64,000 bases of DNA from JAPLDA01 sp043787975 (GTDB lineage: Bacteria; Bacteroidota; Bacteroidia; AKYH767-A; 2013-40CM-41-45). A program made the translations under genes and the position numbers. A model generated the notes under the pieces. That model had not been told where the DNA came from and ran no database searches. It worked only from the letters and a program-made list of their open reading frames with translations. Below are positions 1 to 10,084 of this stretch, one piece after another. The DNA is taken from positions 1 to 64,000 of the forward strand of contig JAYVUK010000071.1 in the NCBI GenBank assembly GCA_043787975.1. Reading direction: 5' to 3'. Position 1 is the stretch's first letter, and each line of letters opens with the position of its first letter.

Positions 1-108
1 TTGCCGTAGTTAGTTACACTATGACTGCGAAACACTTCGTTGTCTCGCTCAAAAATACGCTATAAACATTTTCACAATATAAATTTAAACAGTTCCTTAA
101 AGAGATTT

Positions 109-1830
109 TTATTTTAGCTGAATATCTTTCACGTTCAGCTGGATGGAAGTTTTTCCATTCCACACATTTTCTTCAAGCGTGTAACAAATATCAAATGGAA
201 TTTTTCGTGAAATCATCGGGTAAAATTGTCCGAGTTGAAACGCGATCGCATCGATACCGAAACGCGTGGTTTCATCTTCCGCAAGATTTAATTTCAGGTG
301 ATTGCTTCCAACGATCCGTGTCATTCCTGTATCCCGCACATTTTCAGTTCTGAAAACAGGATTCATATTTCCCGGACCGAAGGGTGCAAATTGTTTTAGC
401 ACATTAAAAAATGAAGGCGTTATATCTTTGAATGAGATGTCAGCATCGATTTCAATTTCCTGTGTGAGTATGCGCTCATCAATGGTGGAAGCAACAATTT
501 CTTCAAAGCGTTCGGTGAACTTTTCAATGTTCTCAATCTTCATGGTTAATCCGGCAGCATACATGTGCCCGCCAAATTGGTCAAGTAAATCGCTGCATGA
601 TTCGATGGCATTGTAGATATCGAAATCCTTGATGGAACGGGCTGATCCTGTTGCCATACCATTTGATTCGGTGAGGATAATGGTAGGACGATAAAATTTT
701 TCAGTGAGTCTTGAAGCAACAATTCCAATCACACCTTTATGCCAGCTCGGATGAAACAACACCGTTGATTTTCGTTTGCTGAAATGCGGATCTTCCTGAA
801 CGAGCAGCAATGCATGTTCCGTAATGCTGAGATCAAGCGTTCTTCTCTCTACGTTACTTTCATTTATTTTTCCACCTTCAAGCAGCGCGTCAGAGCGATT
901 GGCGGATATCAGCAAGTCAACTGCCTGTCGTGCATCCTGGATTCTTCCTGCTGCATTGATACGTGGACCGATGATGAACACGACATCACTTACCGTCAGT
1001 TCACGCTTCACCTGTGCGATGTCAAGGATGGCCTTGATGCCCGGGCGAGGATTTTTATTCAGCCAGTGAAGGCCAAAATGAACAAGCACACGATTCTCAC
1101 CGACAATGGGAACAATGTCTGCAGCCGTGCTGATTGCAACAAGGTCAAGGTATTGTTCAATTTGTTCAAAAGGAATTGCATGTTTTTGAGAATACGCCTG
1201 TATTAATTTGAAGCCGATTCCGCAACCTGAAAGTTCATCAAAGGGATACTTACAATCATCTCGCTTTGGATCGAGCACGGCAACAGCAGCAGGTAATTTT
1301 TCTCCCGGCCTGTGGTGATCACAAATGATAAAATCGATGCCGCGTTCTTTTGCATAATCAACTTTATCGTTTGCCTTGATGCCGCAATCCAGCGCAATGA
1401 TGAGTGTAAAATTATTGTCGTGTGCAAAATCAATTCCTGCAAACGAAACACCATATCCTTCTTTGTAACGATCCGGCAAATAGTAATCTGCATTTTCGTA
1501 AAATGATTTGATGAACGAATACGTCAACGCCACAGCCGTGGTTCCGTCTACATCGTAATCACCATACACAAGAATATTTTCGTTGTTGTTGATGGCTTGT
1601 TCAAGCCTGACAATCGCCTTGTCCATGTCAGTCATCAGAAACGGATCATACAGATCAGTCACCGATGGCCTGAAAAATTTTTTTGCTTCATCAAAAGTTG
1701 CAACACCTCGTTGCGTGAGGAGGTTGCCTAAAAGAGGGCTGATGTTTAACTGCTTTGATAAATCTGCTACCAACCCGGGGTTGCATTGCTTCTTCAGCGC
1801 CCAACGTTTTTCCCTTACATCCACGATCAT
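109..1830 (-). CDS. recJ: Single-stranded-DNA-specific exonuclease RecJ
   Basis: Cytoplasmic 5'-3' single-strand DNA exonuclease of recombination and mismatch repair. The 573-residue product has the DHH-superfamily metal motifs: DYDVDG at residues 91-96, ALDCG near 147 and DHH at 171-173, followed by a DHHA1-type region and a C-terminal OB-like part, the usual RecJ order and length. The ATG at 1830 gives the expected N-terminus (VREKRW). The gene stands alone, with 117 nt to the next gene upstream and no recognisable gene in the first 108 nt of the window. The assignment rests on motifs and architecture and is firm. Confidence 0.96.
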   Translation of the reverse strand: MIVDVREKRWALKKQCNPGLVADLSKQLNISPLLGNLLTQRGVATFDEAKKFFRPSVTDLYDPFLMTDMDKAIVRLEQAINNNENILVYGDYDVDGTTAVALTYSFIKSFYENADYYLPDRYKEGYGVSFAGIDFAHDNNFTLIIALDCGIKANDKVDYAKERGIDFIICDHHRPGEKLPAAVAVLDPKRDDCKYPFDELSGCGIGFKLIQAYSQKHAIPFEQIEQYLDLVAISTAADIVPIVGENRVLVHFGLHWLNKNPRPGIKAILDIAQVKRELTVSDVVFIIGPRINAAGRIQDARQAVDLLISANRSDALLEGGKINESNVERRTLDLSITEHALLLVQEDPHFSKRKSTVLFHPSWHKGVIGIVASRLTEKFYRPTIILTESNGMATGSARSIKDFDIYNAIESCSDLLDQFGGHMYAAGLTMKIENIEKFTERFEEIVASTIDERILTQEIEIDADISFKDITPSFFNVLKQFAPFGPGNMNPVFRTENVRDTGMTRIVGSNHLKLNLAEDETTRFGIDAIAFQLGQFYPMISRKIPFDICYTLEENVWNGKTSIQLNVKDIQLK

Positions 1831-1947
1831 AAAAAATTAAAAGTGACGCAAGGTAATGAATTGGCAAGTGAAGTGAGAACTTGTTGATAGAAAAATTAAG
1901 CAGGATTTGGTTAACGTGCGGAATAAGGAAATTCTAAAGAACTTCGA

Positions 1948-3126
1948 TTATTCAAAGGCATTCAGCCCTGTCACATCCATTCCGGTAATGAGCAAATGGA
2001 TATCATGCGTACCTTCATAGGTGATCACGGACTCAAGATTCATCATGTGCCGCATGATCGGGTATTCCCCCGTAATGCCCATTCCACCGTGGATTTGCCG
2101 TGCTTCACGCGCAATCTGCAAGGCCATGTTCACATTGTTTCTTTTCGCCATACTGATCTGTGCCGGTGTTGCACGGTTTTCATTTTTTAACACGCCCAAT
2201 CGCCAGGTAAGCAACTGCGCCTTGGTGATTTCAGTGATCATCTCTGCTAACTTTTTTTGCGTGAGCTGAAAACCACCGATCGGTCTCCCAAACTGAACCC
2301 GTTCTTTCGAATAACGCAACGCTGAATCGTAACAATCCATGGCGGCGCCAATCGCGCCCCAGCTGATTCCATAACGTGCGGAGTTGAGGCATCCAAGCGG
2401 ACCTTTCAACCCTTTTACATTCGGCAATAAATTTTCTTTCGGAACTTGTACATTGTCAAAAACCAATTCACCGGTTGCACTTGCGCGGAGCGACCACTTA
2501 CCATGTGTTTCAGGAGTGGAGAATCCCTTCATGCCGCGTTCAACAATGATCCCGCGAATAATTCCTTCTTCGTCTTTTGCCCACACCACTGCAATGTCAG
2601 AAAAAGGTGAATTGCTGATCCACATCTTGGAACCGTTTAATACATAATAATCGCCTTTGTCTTTGATGTTGCTCAACATGCCGGAAGGATTACTTCCGTG
2701 ATCGGGTTCTGTCAACCCGAAACATCCCATCCACTCACCGCTTGCCAGTTTTGGTAAATATTTTTTTCGTTGTTCTTCGCTGCCATATGTATAAATCGGA
2801 TACATGACGAGCGAACTTTGAACGGAAGCTGTTGAACGCAATCCGGAATCGCCACGCTCAAGTTCCTGCATGATTAATCCGTAAGCGATCTGGTCAAGTC
2901 CGCCGCCACCATACTCTTGCGGAATATACGGACCAAAGGCGCCTATCTCTGCCAGGCCTTTTATCCATTGCTTTGGAAATTCCGCTTTCTGGCAAGCATC
3001 TTCCACCACAGGTGAAACTTCTTTCTTCACCCATTCGCGGACGCTCCCACGAATAAGTTTATATTCTTCGGTAAGCAGTTCATCCATCAAATAATAATCA
3101 TGCGCCTGGAAACGGTCTTGTGCCAT
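1948..3126 (-). CDS. Acyl-CoA dehydrogenase, glutaryl-CoA dehydrogenase type
   Basis: FAD enzyme of 392 residues, full length for the family. Visible motifs are the flavin-contact stretch GLTEPDHGSNP, the RVQFGRPIG segment and, close to the C-terminus, YEGTHDIH with the putative catalytic Glu371. The YEGTHDIH...G...TG..AF ending is characteristic of glutaryl-CoA dehydrogenase, which oxidises and decarboxylates glutaryl-CoA to crotonyl-CoA in lysine and tryptophan breakdown. Other short-chain acyl-CoA dehydrogenases end differently, so I favour this substrate, but no partner genes of that pathway lie nearby. It is divergent from the glycan locus, and the spacer (3127-3257) contains AGTTAGGAGTAGG-like quasi-repeats. 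Confidence 0.88.
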   Translation of the reverse strand: MAQDRFQAHDYYLMDELLTEEYKLIRGSVREWVKKEVSPVVEDACQKAEFPKQWIKGLAEIGAFGPYIPQEYGGGGLDQIAYGLIMQELERGDSGLRSTASVQSSLVMYPIYTYGSEEQRKKYLPKLASGEWMGCFGLTEPDHGSNPSGMLSNIKDKGDYYVLNGSKMWISNSPFSDIAVVWAKDEEGIIRGIIVERGMKGFSTPETHGKWSLRASATGELVFDNVQVPKENLLPNVKGLKGPLGCLNSARYGISWGAIGAAMDCYDSALRYSKERVQFGRPIGGFQLTQKKLAEMITEITKAQLLTWRLGVLKNENRATPAQISMAKRNNVNMALQIAREARQIHGGMGITGEYPIMRHMMNLESVITYEGTHDIHLLITGMDVTGLNAFE

Positions 3127-3160
3127 ATTAGTTAGGAGTAGGTAGTTTGTAGTTCGGAGA
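3127..3160. repeat. Low-complexity quasi-repeat in a divergent spacer
   Basis: The stretch directly upstream of the acyl-CoA dehydrogenase start is built from variants of TAGTT/GGAG (TTAGTTAGGAGTAGGTAGTT, then AGTTCGGAG). The same vocabulary, in inverted orientation, occurs at about 63473-63503 near the other end of the window (CCGAACTAAGAACTACTAAC). I regard it as one member of the low-complexity repeat families of this genome. Function unknown. Confidence 0.4.
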
Positions 3161-3257
3161 CTTTAAGAGTGCGAATTTAAAATTATTTCATGGAATGGCT
3201 CTATTGAAAATGAACAATGATTTTTCTTAGCTTCATCGAAAATTATTTTCATCATTT

Positions 3258-4238
3258 ATGATCAATCAAAACACTTCGGATGCACCCCACGCACCGATCA
3301 TGGATTTAATAAAATTGGTAATCAGAAGGAAGAAATTCATTCTTGTATTTTGCTTTGCCGGGTTCGTGAGCGCCATTATTTTTTCGGGTCCTGCTTTTAT
3401 AGAACCGGTTTATAAATCCGAAGTGATCCTGTATCCTCCCAATACGAACTCAAATAAAATTCTGATCGAAAAGGATCCACGCTTCGGGTCAGATGATGAT
3501 GTGGATCAGCAAATCCAAATTCTAAAATCAGGACTCGTGCGCGATTCCGTGATTCGAAAATATGATTTGATGAAACACTATAACATTGATACCACGTCAG
3601 CATTAAAAATTTACAGTCTTACAAAAGAGTACGAATCGAATGTGCATGTTGAGCGAACCCGTTACAACTCTGTTTCCGTAACCGTGTACGATACGGATCC
3701 ATTGCTTGCTGCCGCCATGGCGAATGATATTGTAAAGATAAGTGACCGTGTAAAAAGTGAAGTGTTGAAACAAAATCTCAGCGGAGCATTTCATTCATTG
3801 GAGAAAGAGTACACGTCCGCATTAAATGAAGCGGATCTCCTCGCCGATAAAGTAAGCGGGTTACTGGGAAAATCATTTGTGTCAACGATTTCTCTTGAAA
3901 ATAAATCCACACCCAATCAACTGAAGGAACAAATTGATTTGCAGCAAGCCATTGTGCAGGCGAGAAAATCAAATCAAAATGAGTTGCTCGGCTTGCTGTA
4001 TGATTATCAAAGTAAGTTGCAGCGACTCATGGAACTCCGGTGGAGTTACGACCAGGCAGCAGGATATATTAACCTCGATGTTCCTTCGAGTTATGTTATT
4101 TCTCCGGCAGAAGTAAATTTTAAAAAGGATTCTCCGAACCGGAAACTCCTGGTACTCTTGGCAACTCTTTGCTGTTTTCTTGTTTCAACAGCCGGCTTGG
4201 TGGTGCAGGAAAAATATAAAAAGGTATCATCACAATAG
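3258..4238 (+). CDS. Wzz-type polysaccharide chain-length determinant
   Basis: Inner-membrane protein of 326 residues with the Wzz/PCP topology: a transmembrane helix at about 27-45, a long periplasmic, partly helical region, and a second helix at about 295-315 preceded by a proline-containing segment (SPNRK). Such proteins set the modal length of O-antigen or exopolysaccharide chains. It lacks a C-terminal BY-kinase domain, so it resembles the short O-antigen class. It opens the plus-strand glycan locus, and the next gene starts 4 nt after its stop, which argues for one transcript. Identity rests on topology and context; which glycan it serves is not known. Confidence 0.85.
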   Translation: MINQNTSDAPHAPIMDLIKLVIRRKKFILVFCFAGFVSAIIFSGPAFIEPVYKSEVILYPPNTNSNKILIEKDPRFGSDDDVDQQIQILKSGLVRDSVIRKYDLMKHYNIDTTSALKIYSLTKEYESNVHVERTRYNSVSVTVYDTDPLLAAAMANDIVKISDRVKSEVLKQNLSGAFHSLEKEYTSALNEADLLADKVSGLLGKSFVSTISLENKSTPNQLKEQIDLQQAIVQARKSNQNELLGLLYDYQSKLQRLMELRWSYDQAAGYINLDVPSSYVISPAEVNFKKDSPNRKLLVLLATLCCFLVSTAGLVVQEKYKKVSSQ

Positions 4239-4242
4239 GCCG

Positions 4243-5727
4243 ATGATTACGGTATCAAAAAAAATTTTCGTTTTAGCAGGAATACTTGCCTTGTCGATTG
4301 TATCTGTTCTGTTCACGCGTTTCAACTTTTTGGTGGTTCCTGTTTTTGTATTGGCATCGTTGCTATCGCTGGCGATCATCTTTTCATTTTGTGATTATCG
4401 AAGCCTGATGATGTTCATGATTTTTTCGCTTCCGCTCTCCATAAATTTCCAATTGTTCGCTTCTGAAGCGTCCATTATTTTTCCTTCCGAATTGTTTGTT
4501 GGCTTGCTTGTATTGATTTTTTTCTTCCGGTCTGTCGGGGGAGAAAAATCTTTTTCATTCGATCGTTCATTTTTAAAACACCCGATCACGTACTTCCTGT
4601 TTTTTTATTTTGCGGGACTATTGTTCAGTAGTATTTTTTCCACGATGTCTGTCGTATCCTGGAAATCACTGGTGGTTAGATTTTCCTACATCCTCATATT
4701 TTATTTCATGGCGCATGCTTTTTTTAAGACGTCAGCTAAAAATTATGTTTCGGTTTTTCTTCTGTATGGATTCGCTTTGCTTGTTGTGATAGTGTATGCA
4801 ATCACAAAACATTCTTCGCTGGGATTGATAAAAAATAATGCCGCTTCTTCGGTAAGTCTTTTTTATAATGACCATACCATGTACAGTGCTGCGATCGCTT
4901 TTGTGATCCCGGCATTTACGGCATTGCTTTTCTTTTCAAAAACATTTCTTATCGGAAGAATCATGAGGCCGATAATTTTTATTGCAACGGTATTATTTTT
5001 TGCTGGACTTTATTTATCGTTTTGCCGCGCAGCATGGGTCAGCATCGTGGTTGCGCTTGTGGTCTTTTTCCTGTTGTTGATGAAAACAAGATTCAGGACA
5101 TTCATTTTCTTACTCACCGCGATACTGGTCTACACGTTTTATAACTATGATGACCTGAAAAATTCCTTTCGTGAGAACAGGATCGATTCCAGTGTGAAGA
5201 ATGCCGGCTTCTATGAACAAACCCGTTCCATCACAAACATCACAAACGATGTAAGCAACGCTGAACGGTTGAATCGTTGGAGTTGTGCCATTCGTATGTT
5301 CCGGGATAAACCGGTTACCGGTTTTGGATTGGGTACCTACCAGTTTCAATATTTTCCTTACCAGCGAAAAGACGAGATGACACGTATCAGTGTAACATCG
5401 CCGTACGATATTCCGCAAGGTCATGGAGGATCCACGCATTCGGAGTATCTCGTGACACTTTCAGAGTCCGGAATTTTTTCCCTGTTGTCGTTCATCGGTT
5501 TGTTTCTTGCCTCGTTGTTTACAGTTATCAGGCTTGCAAAATCAAATGATAAAAAAATTCGCATCACGGCTATCTTCGTTTTCCTGGGTCTTGTTACCTA
5601 TTTCACGCATGGACTCTTCAATAATTTTTTAGACAATGATAAGCTCGCTTTTTTATTTTGGGCATCACTGAGCATTTTAGCTACCATGGATTCATCGGTC
5701 AAAGAACCCCGGCAAGAATATGAATGA
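4243..5727 (+). CDS. O-antigen ligase / polymerase family membrane protein
   Basis: Polytopic inner-membrane protein (494 residues from this ATG) with about ten to twelve hydrophobic helices and the O-antigen-ligase signature in its large periplasmic loop: RWSCAIRMFRDKPVTGFGLG followed by a conserved HSEY. WaaL-type members attach undecaprenyl-linked glycan to lipid A-core; Wzy-type members polymerise it. Sequence alone does not separate the two. An upstream in-frame start 63 nt earlier would lie within the previous gene, so I chose the ATG at 4243, 4 nt after that stop. A second member of this family lies at 36112-37737. Confidence 0.85.
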   Translation: MITVSKKIFVLAGILALSIVSVLFTRFNFLVVPVFVLASLLSLAIIFSFCDYRSLMMFMIFSLPLSINFQLFASEASIIFPSELFVGLLVLIFFFRSVGGEKSFSFDRSFLKHPITYFLFFYFAGLLFSSIFSTMSVVSWKSLVVRFSYILIFYFMAHAFFKTSAKNYVSVFLLYGFALLVVIVYAITKHSSLGLIKNNAASSVSLFYNDHTMYSAAIAFVIPAFTALLFFSKTFLIGRIMRPIIFIATVLFFAGLYLSFCRAAWVSIVVALVVFFLLLMKTRFRTFIFLLTAILVYTFYNYDDLKNSFRENRIDSSVKNAGFYEQTRSITNITNDVSNAERLNRWSCAIRMFRDKPVTGFGLGTYQFQYFPYQRKDEMTRISVTSPYDIPQGHGGSTHSEYLVTLSESGIFSLLSFIGLFLASLFTVIRLAKSNDKKIRITAIFVFLGLVTYFTHGLFNNFLDNDKLAFLFWASLSILATMDSSVKEPRQEYE

Positions 5728-6439
5728 ACATAATTTTTCAAAACTTTATTTTCAGACCAGGGAGAAAGAAAACAGAATTTATTCTGATGAAGAAGTTGCG
5801 ATGCTTCCTTTTGTGAAAAGAGATCACCCACATTTCAAAGAATGGGAAGTGCGAAAAAATTCATTTAAAAAATTGAGAATCGATCTTCAAAATAAAAACA
5901 AGCCATTTCATATTCTTGATATTGGTTGTGGAAACGGATGGATGTCGAATTTGTTGAGTGAAATAAATGATTCAACGGTCATAGGAATTGATCCGAACGA
6001 TTTTGAAATAGAACAGGCAAAAAGAGTTTTTAAAGAGAATGGTCGCGTACGTTATTTTTGTGATGATGTTTTGCAAACGCGGTTTACCGGATCAGAACTA
6101 TTTGATATAATCGTGATGGCTGCTTCTGTCCAGTATTTTCCGGATTTTAAAATTCTCATTGAACGATTATCCGGGATGCTTAAACCAGATGGTGAAATAC
6201 ACTTACTCGATTCTCGTTTTTACGATGAAGGCAACATAGCGAGAGCAAAGGAATCTTCGCGACTCTATTATGAGCGTGTTGGGTATACGGAAATGGCGAA
6301 TCATTATTACCATCATCGTTGGTCGGATCTAAGTACGTTTAATTTTGAGATCAGGAACAGGTCAATGTTCCAACGTTTTCTTTTGAAAATCTTTAACACA
6401 AGGATGAATTATTTCCCATGGATCATCATTAAGAAGTGA
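5720..6439 (+). CDS. Class I SAM-dependent methyltransferase
   Basis: Soluble protein of 239 residues with the Rossmann-fold SAM motif ILDIGCGNGWMS at about 65-76 and an acidic residue after the second strand (VIGIDPND), typical of class I methyltransferases. It overlaps the preceding ligase gene by 8 nt, indicating translational coupling, and lies inside a glycan locus. A role in O-methylating a sugar or a lipid-linked intermediate is therefore plausible, but that is inference. The substrate cannot be read from the sequence. Confidence 0.85.
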   Translation: MNEHNFSKLYFQTREKENRIYSDEEVAMLPFVKRDHPHFKEWEVRKNSFKKLRIDLQNKNKPFHILDIGCGNGWMSNLLSEINDSTVIGIDPNDFEIEQAKRVFKENGRVRYFCDDVLQTRFTGSELFDIIVMAASVQYFPDFKILIERLSGMLKPDGEIHLLDSRFYDEGNIARAKESSRLYYERVGYTEMANHYYHHRWSDLSTFNFEIRNRSMFQRFLLKIFNTRMNYFPWIIIKK

Positions 6440-6446
6440 GAAAGCG

Positions 6447-7874
6447 GTGAGAAAAAAAGTACAATACCTTCTTGAAAATTCAGGGCTGTTTTTTGGACTG
6501 CTCGCACTCTTGCTTTTTCTTTTTACTGTATTTGCTTCCTTCAATGGATTATACGGACAGGATGCACACGAATATTTCCGTTACACAAAATCGATGCATG
6601 ATTTTTTTGTTTCAGGTAAAAATCCGGGCGATTATTTTTGGCCTCTTCTTTACCCTGTTTGTGGAGGGCTGCTTTCATTGTTTATTCCAACGCTGCTTTC
6701 GTTGCAACTTATTTCGAGTATCTCTTTTGTAGTTACATTTTATTTTCTTGAAAAAATTATTGCAATACTTTTTGATACTGAAAAACGATCGATCAGAATT
6801 TACCTTTTGCTTTTCCTTTTTTTATCTCCGTTCATGTTGCGCGCATCGGCGGTTGTGATGTCAGACATGTTTTGCACGATGTGGATCACCATCTCCTTTT
6901 ATGCTTTTATAAAATTCTATTCTTTATACAAGCAGAAATATTTTTTACTTTTTGTTGTGTCTGCAACCGCGGCTGCAATGACCCGTTATGTTTCGTCTGT
7001 GTTGATATTTCTTCCTGCTATCGTGATCGGCATTCGTTTCCTGAAACAGTTCAGCATTAAATATTTTTGTCTTGCGATTTTATCGGTACTTGTTTTGACA
7101 GCACCGCATTTTCTCATCCGGCAAACAAATCCGGCTGCGTTTTTACACCATGACTGGCTGCAAAATTGGTCTCTGCAAAATTTCTTTCGTGTTTCTTTCG
7201 ATACATTGGATGGCCATGCTGAGTATTCTTTTCCAAACATTCTGTATGCGTTCTTGAATTGGATTCATCCGGGTTATATTTTTACGGGAGTCTTTTTTAT
7301 TTTTTTCTTTCGAAAAAAAATAGTCCAATCCTTGATTCAAAAAATTCTGTTGGGTTCAGTTTTTTTATATTCTTTTTTTATTGCCGGAATACCTTTGCAA
7401 AACCTGCGCTTTGAGCAATTATCGTTTCCGCTGGTTCTGATTTTATTTTTTCCTTCGGCAATAGCAGGATTGGGTTTCATATCAACAAGGATGAAAAAAG
7501 AAAGATGGATAGTTTCCATCGCCATCATTCAACTGCTATTATTTGTTCGTGCATTTATTCCCTTTTACAATTACAATCATCTCGAAAGGCAGGTAGCAGA
7601 GGAAGTAAAAAAATATCCGGGGAGTAAAGTGTATACATTCGAAATGGAAAGTGCTTTGCAATCGTATGATGTCAAAAATAAAATCGTTGGTTTGTGGAAT
7701 CAAAAACTGGATTCTGTTGAATCACATTCGTTGTTATTGTTCAATGAGAAGAAATTTGAATCGCAATGGAAGGGGACCAATGTGATGCTTAACTATGAAA
7801 TGATGAGGCAGAACAAAAAAATTAAACTATTGAAATCCTTTGACAATGGCTGGCATCTCAACGAACTCGAATAG
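6447..7874 (+). CDS. GT-C fold membrane glycosyltransferase (ArnT/PMT-like)
   Basis: Integral membrane protein of 475 residues with about ten to twelve hydrophobic segments. Just after the first helix is GQDAHEYFRY, matching the position of the catalytic acidic residue in the first periplasmic loop of lipid-linked GT-C enzymes (GT39/GT83 families), followed by a short C-terminal soluble part. Such enzymes transfer a sugar from polyprenyl phosphate on the outer face of the inner membrane. It starts with GTG at 6447, 7 nt after the methyltransferase stop. Acceptor and donor unknown. Confidence 0.75.
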   Translation: MRKKVQYLLENSGLFFGLLALLLFLFTVFASFNGLYGQDAHEYFRYTKSMHDFFVSGKNPGDYFWPLLYPVCGGLLSLFIPTLLSLQLISSISFVVTFYFLEKIIAILFDTEKRSIRIYLLLFLFLSPFMLRASAVVMSDMFCTMWITISFYAFIKFYSLYKQKYFLLFVVSATAAAMTRYVSSVLIFLPAIVIGIRFLKQFSIKYFCLAILSVLVLTAPHFLIRQTNPAAFLHHDWLQNWSLQNFFRVSFDTLDGHAEYSFPNILYAFLNWIHPGYIFTGVFFIFFFRKKIVQSLIQKILLGSVFLYSFFIAGIPLQNLRFEQLSFPLVLILFFPSAIAGLGFISTRMKKERWIVSIAIIQLLLFVRAFIPFYNYNHLERQVAEEVKKYPGSKVYTFEMESALQSYDVKNKIVGLWNQKLDSVESHSLLLFNEKKFESQWKGTNVMLNYEMMRQNKKIKLLKSFDNGWHLNELE

Positions 7875-8916
7875 AACTGTTGTTATCCTGACGCCGGGTT
7901 TTCCTGAAGATGAAACTGATTCATCCTGCATTCCTGCTTTGCAGGATTATGTTTTATGTCTTCAAAAGGATTTCCCCCAATTAAAAATCCTGGTGCTAAC
8001 ATTTCAATACCCGTTTAAGAAAGGGTGGTACACATGGAATGGAATTGATGTGTTTTCTGCCGGAGGAAAAAACAGAAAATTATTTTCCAGGGTGAAGACT
8101 TGGAAAATAATATGGACGCAATTAAAAAAAAATCACCAAGATGTTAATATAGATGTCCTTCATAGTTTTTGGCTTGGTGAAGCAACACTCATCGCACAGC
8201 GTTTTGCAAAGAAGAAGAATGTTAAACACATTGCAACAATATTCGGTCAGGATGCACGTACATCAAACAAATATCTCCGGTTATTAAATTTTGACCGGAT
8301 GATGGTGGTTGCAAATTCTGTGTTTACGGCAAAAACTTTTTTTAATACAAGCAATCGTCAGCCCGACAGTGTTATTTCTTTCGGGTTAAATATGGATTTG
8401 ATTCCCGTTGATAAAGTTGATCAAACTAAGTATGATGTCATTGGTGTAGGAGGATTGACAAAAGTTAAAAACTATGATTTGTTTCTGGAAGTCATTCAGA
8501 GTCTCGTCAATGATTTTCCCGATATGAAAGTTGTGATTATCGGAGAAGGTGAAGAAAGGCAGCTCCTCGAAAAGAACATCCGCAATTATAAATTAGATAA
8601 GGTTGTTGAGCTAAAGGGATTGTTACCACGCAAGGAAGTTTTTCAATACCTGGAGCAAAGCAAACTTTTTTTGCATACGGCAGGTTATGAATCATCGTGC
8701 CATGCAAGGCTTGAAGCGCTTGCCTGCGGATGTTCAGTCGTAACTTTTGACAACGGGTATTTACCTGAACATCCGCTCTTGTATATTTCTAAGGATAAAG
8801 AAGAGATGATTTCAATAGCAAGGGAATTGTTAAAGAAGAATAAACCTGAGTCCAAAACGAATTTGAAAAGTATCGGTGAAACCGTGAAGTCATTCCATGA
8901 AATCTATTTCAGTTAA
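7840..8916 (+). CDS. Glycosyltransferase family 4
   Basis: Cytoplasmic GT-B glycosyltransferase of 358 residues. The C-terminal half carries the nucleotide-sugar site: GGLTKVKNYDLFLEVI (family position of the conserved Gly-Lys region), VVIIGEGEE, then E-S-S-C-H-A-R-L-E-A-L-A-CG, the E-x7-E motif of GT4. It overlaps the preceding gene by 35 nt (29 nt if the second ATG at 7846 is used), so translation is probably coupled. It would add a sugar to the lipid-linked glycan on the cytoplasmic face. Donor sugar unknown. Confidence 0.88.
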   Translation: MTMAGISTNSNRTVVILTPGFPEDETDSSCIPALQDYVLCLQKDFPQLKILVLTFQYPFKKGWYTWNGIDVFSAGGKNRKLFSRVKTWKIIWTQLKKNHQDVNIDVLHSFWLGEATLIAQRFAKKKNVKHIATIFGQDARTSNKYLRLLNFDRMMVVANSVFTAKTFFNTSNRQPDSVISFGLNMDLIPVDKVDQTKYDVIGVGGLTKVKNYDLFLEVIQSLVNDFPDMKVVIIGEGEERQLLEKNIRNYKLDKVVELKGLLPRKEVFQYLEQSKLFLHTAGYESSCHARLEALACGCSVVTFDNGYLPEHPLLYISKDKEEMISIARELLKKNKPESKTNLKSIGETVKSFHEIYFS

Positions 8917-10084
8917 ATACATCAATAGGTTTAAACTCGTTATCGGTGGGAGTGTTTTTAACCTCGTTACTCCATTTGGTAATTTGTTGATCTCTGTATT
9001 ATTTATCCGGTTGACATCACAAACGTTTTACGGAACCATTGCTTCTCTTTTAATTTTATTTGATCTCGCCTTCAATGTTATTTCCTGGGGGAATAAAGAA
9101 TTTCTTTTAAGAGAGTTCAGCAAGTCACCGGCTCAAAGTAACATGCTTTGGAGTGAATCCATCTTAAACAGAATTCCATTGTTGATCTTATTTCTCTTAC
9201 TGATTCCCTTTTTTGCAGAATCATTTCGTGAAGGAATTTTCTTTTTGATATGGATTGTCTCCCGGTATGTTCAGCGATCATACGATGTACACATTCAGTT
9301 CAATAAAGTTTTTTCGTGGGCGGCAGTCATTGAAATGATTGGTTTTTCTATTGTGATTGCCCCGGTATTATTTTTTAAAAATTCAATTTCAAGAAACCAG
9401 GTTATTTTCTCTTTTGCTGTAAGCGCAGCAGTAAAAATGATGCTGACTTTTTTCCTGTTTCGAAAAAAAGCAGCATGGTCATTCAATGTGCCCTTTAGTC
9501 CATTCAACTATCTTGTAGGTTTAGTTCCTTTCCTGTTACTCACGTTGAGCGGACTGTTTCAGTCCAAAGCAGATGTTTACGGAGTAGCGCTCTATATGCT
9601 TCCGTCTGAATTGGCGCAGTACCAGGTGTTAAGCGGCTTCCTTGGTTTTGCATTGATGATTGCTCACTTACTTTTATTTCCCTTTGCAAAAAATATGTAT
9701 CGCATCAACAAAGCAACCATGCGCAAGCTAAAACAAAAATTATTTTTAAATGGAATTTTAATTTCTGCGGCTGCTATGTTTTTTATTTACGTGGTCATGA
9801 TACTAATTTATCGGATCGAGTTTCCTTTTGTTCTTTATGTACTTTGCTTTCTTTATTTAATTCCTGCGTATTTGTATGTCACGTACTTTTATGAATACAC
9901 CAAACACAATTTTCAAAAGCACACCGTATTGTTTACGATGATAAGTGGCTCCGTTAATTTTATTTTATGTCGCTACCTGATTGGTGTTTTTGGAAGGGAA
10001 GGTGCCATGGCTGCTGCGGTTACATCGCAATGGCTATTGTATTTTTTATTCGTGACAAAGAAAATACCGATTAAAACGAAATGA
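8897..10084 (+). CDS. Polysaccharide flippase (Wzx/MATE-like)
   Basis: Very hydrophobic protein of 395 residues with about eleven to twelve predicted transmembrane helices and the early motif region typical of the oligosaccharide flippase/MVF superfamily (GNLLISVLFIRLTS...YGTIAS). It would move lipid-linked glycan units across the inner membrane. It overlaps the upstream glycosyltransferase by 20 nt and the downstream one by 4 nt (ATGA), so it is part of one tight operon. It is slightly short for Wzx. The match is by topology and context more than by diagnostic residues. Confidence 0.78.
   Translation: MKSISVKYINRFKLVIGGSVFNLVTPFGNLLISVLFIRLTSQTFYGTIASLLILFDLAFNVISWGNKEFLLREFSKSPAQSNMLWSESILNRIPLLILFLLLIPFFAESFREGIFFLIWIVSRYVQRSYDVHIQFNKVFSWAAVIEMIGFSIVIAPVLFFKNSISRNQVIFSFAVSAAVKMMLTFFLFRKKAAWSFNVPFSPFNYLVGLVPFLLLTLSGLFQSKADVYGVALYMLPSELAQYQVLSGFLGFALMIAHLLLFPFAKNMYRINKATMRKLKQKLFLNGILISAAAMFFIYVVMILIYRIEFPFVLYVLCFLYLIPAYLYVTYFYEYTKHNFQKHTVLFTMISGSVNFILCRYLIGVFGREGAMAAAVTSQWLLYFLFVTKKIPIKTK

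Noticed and set aside
1..108. End of a gene at the left edge
   Set aside because: No frame on either strand gives a recognisable protein end or RNA; I leave it unassigned.
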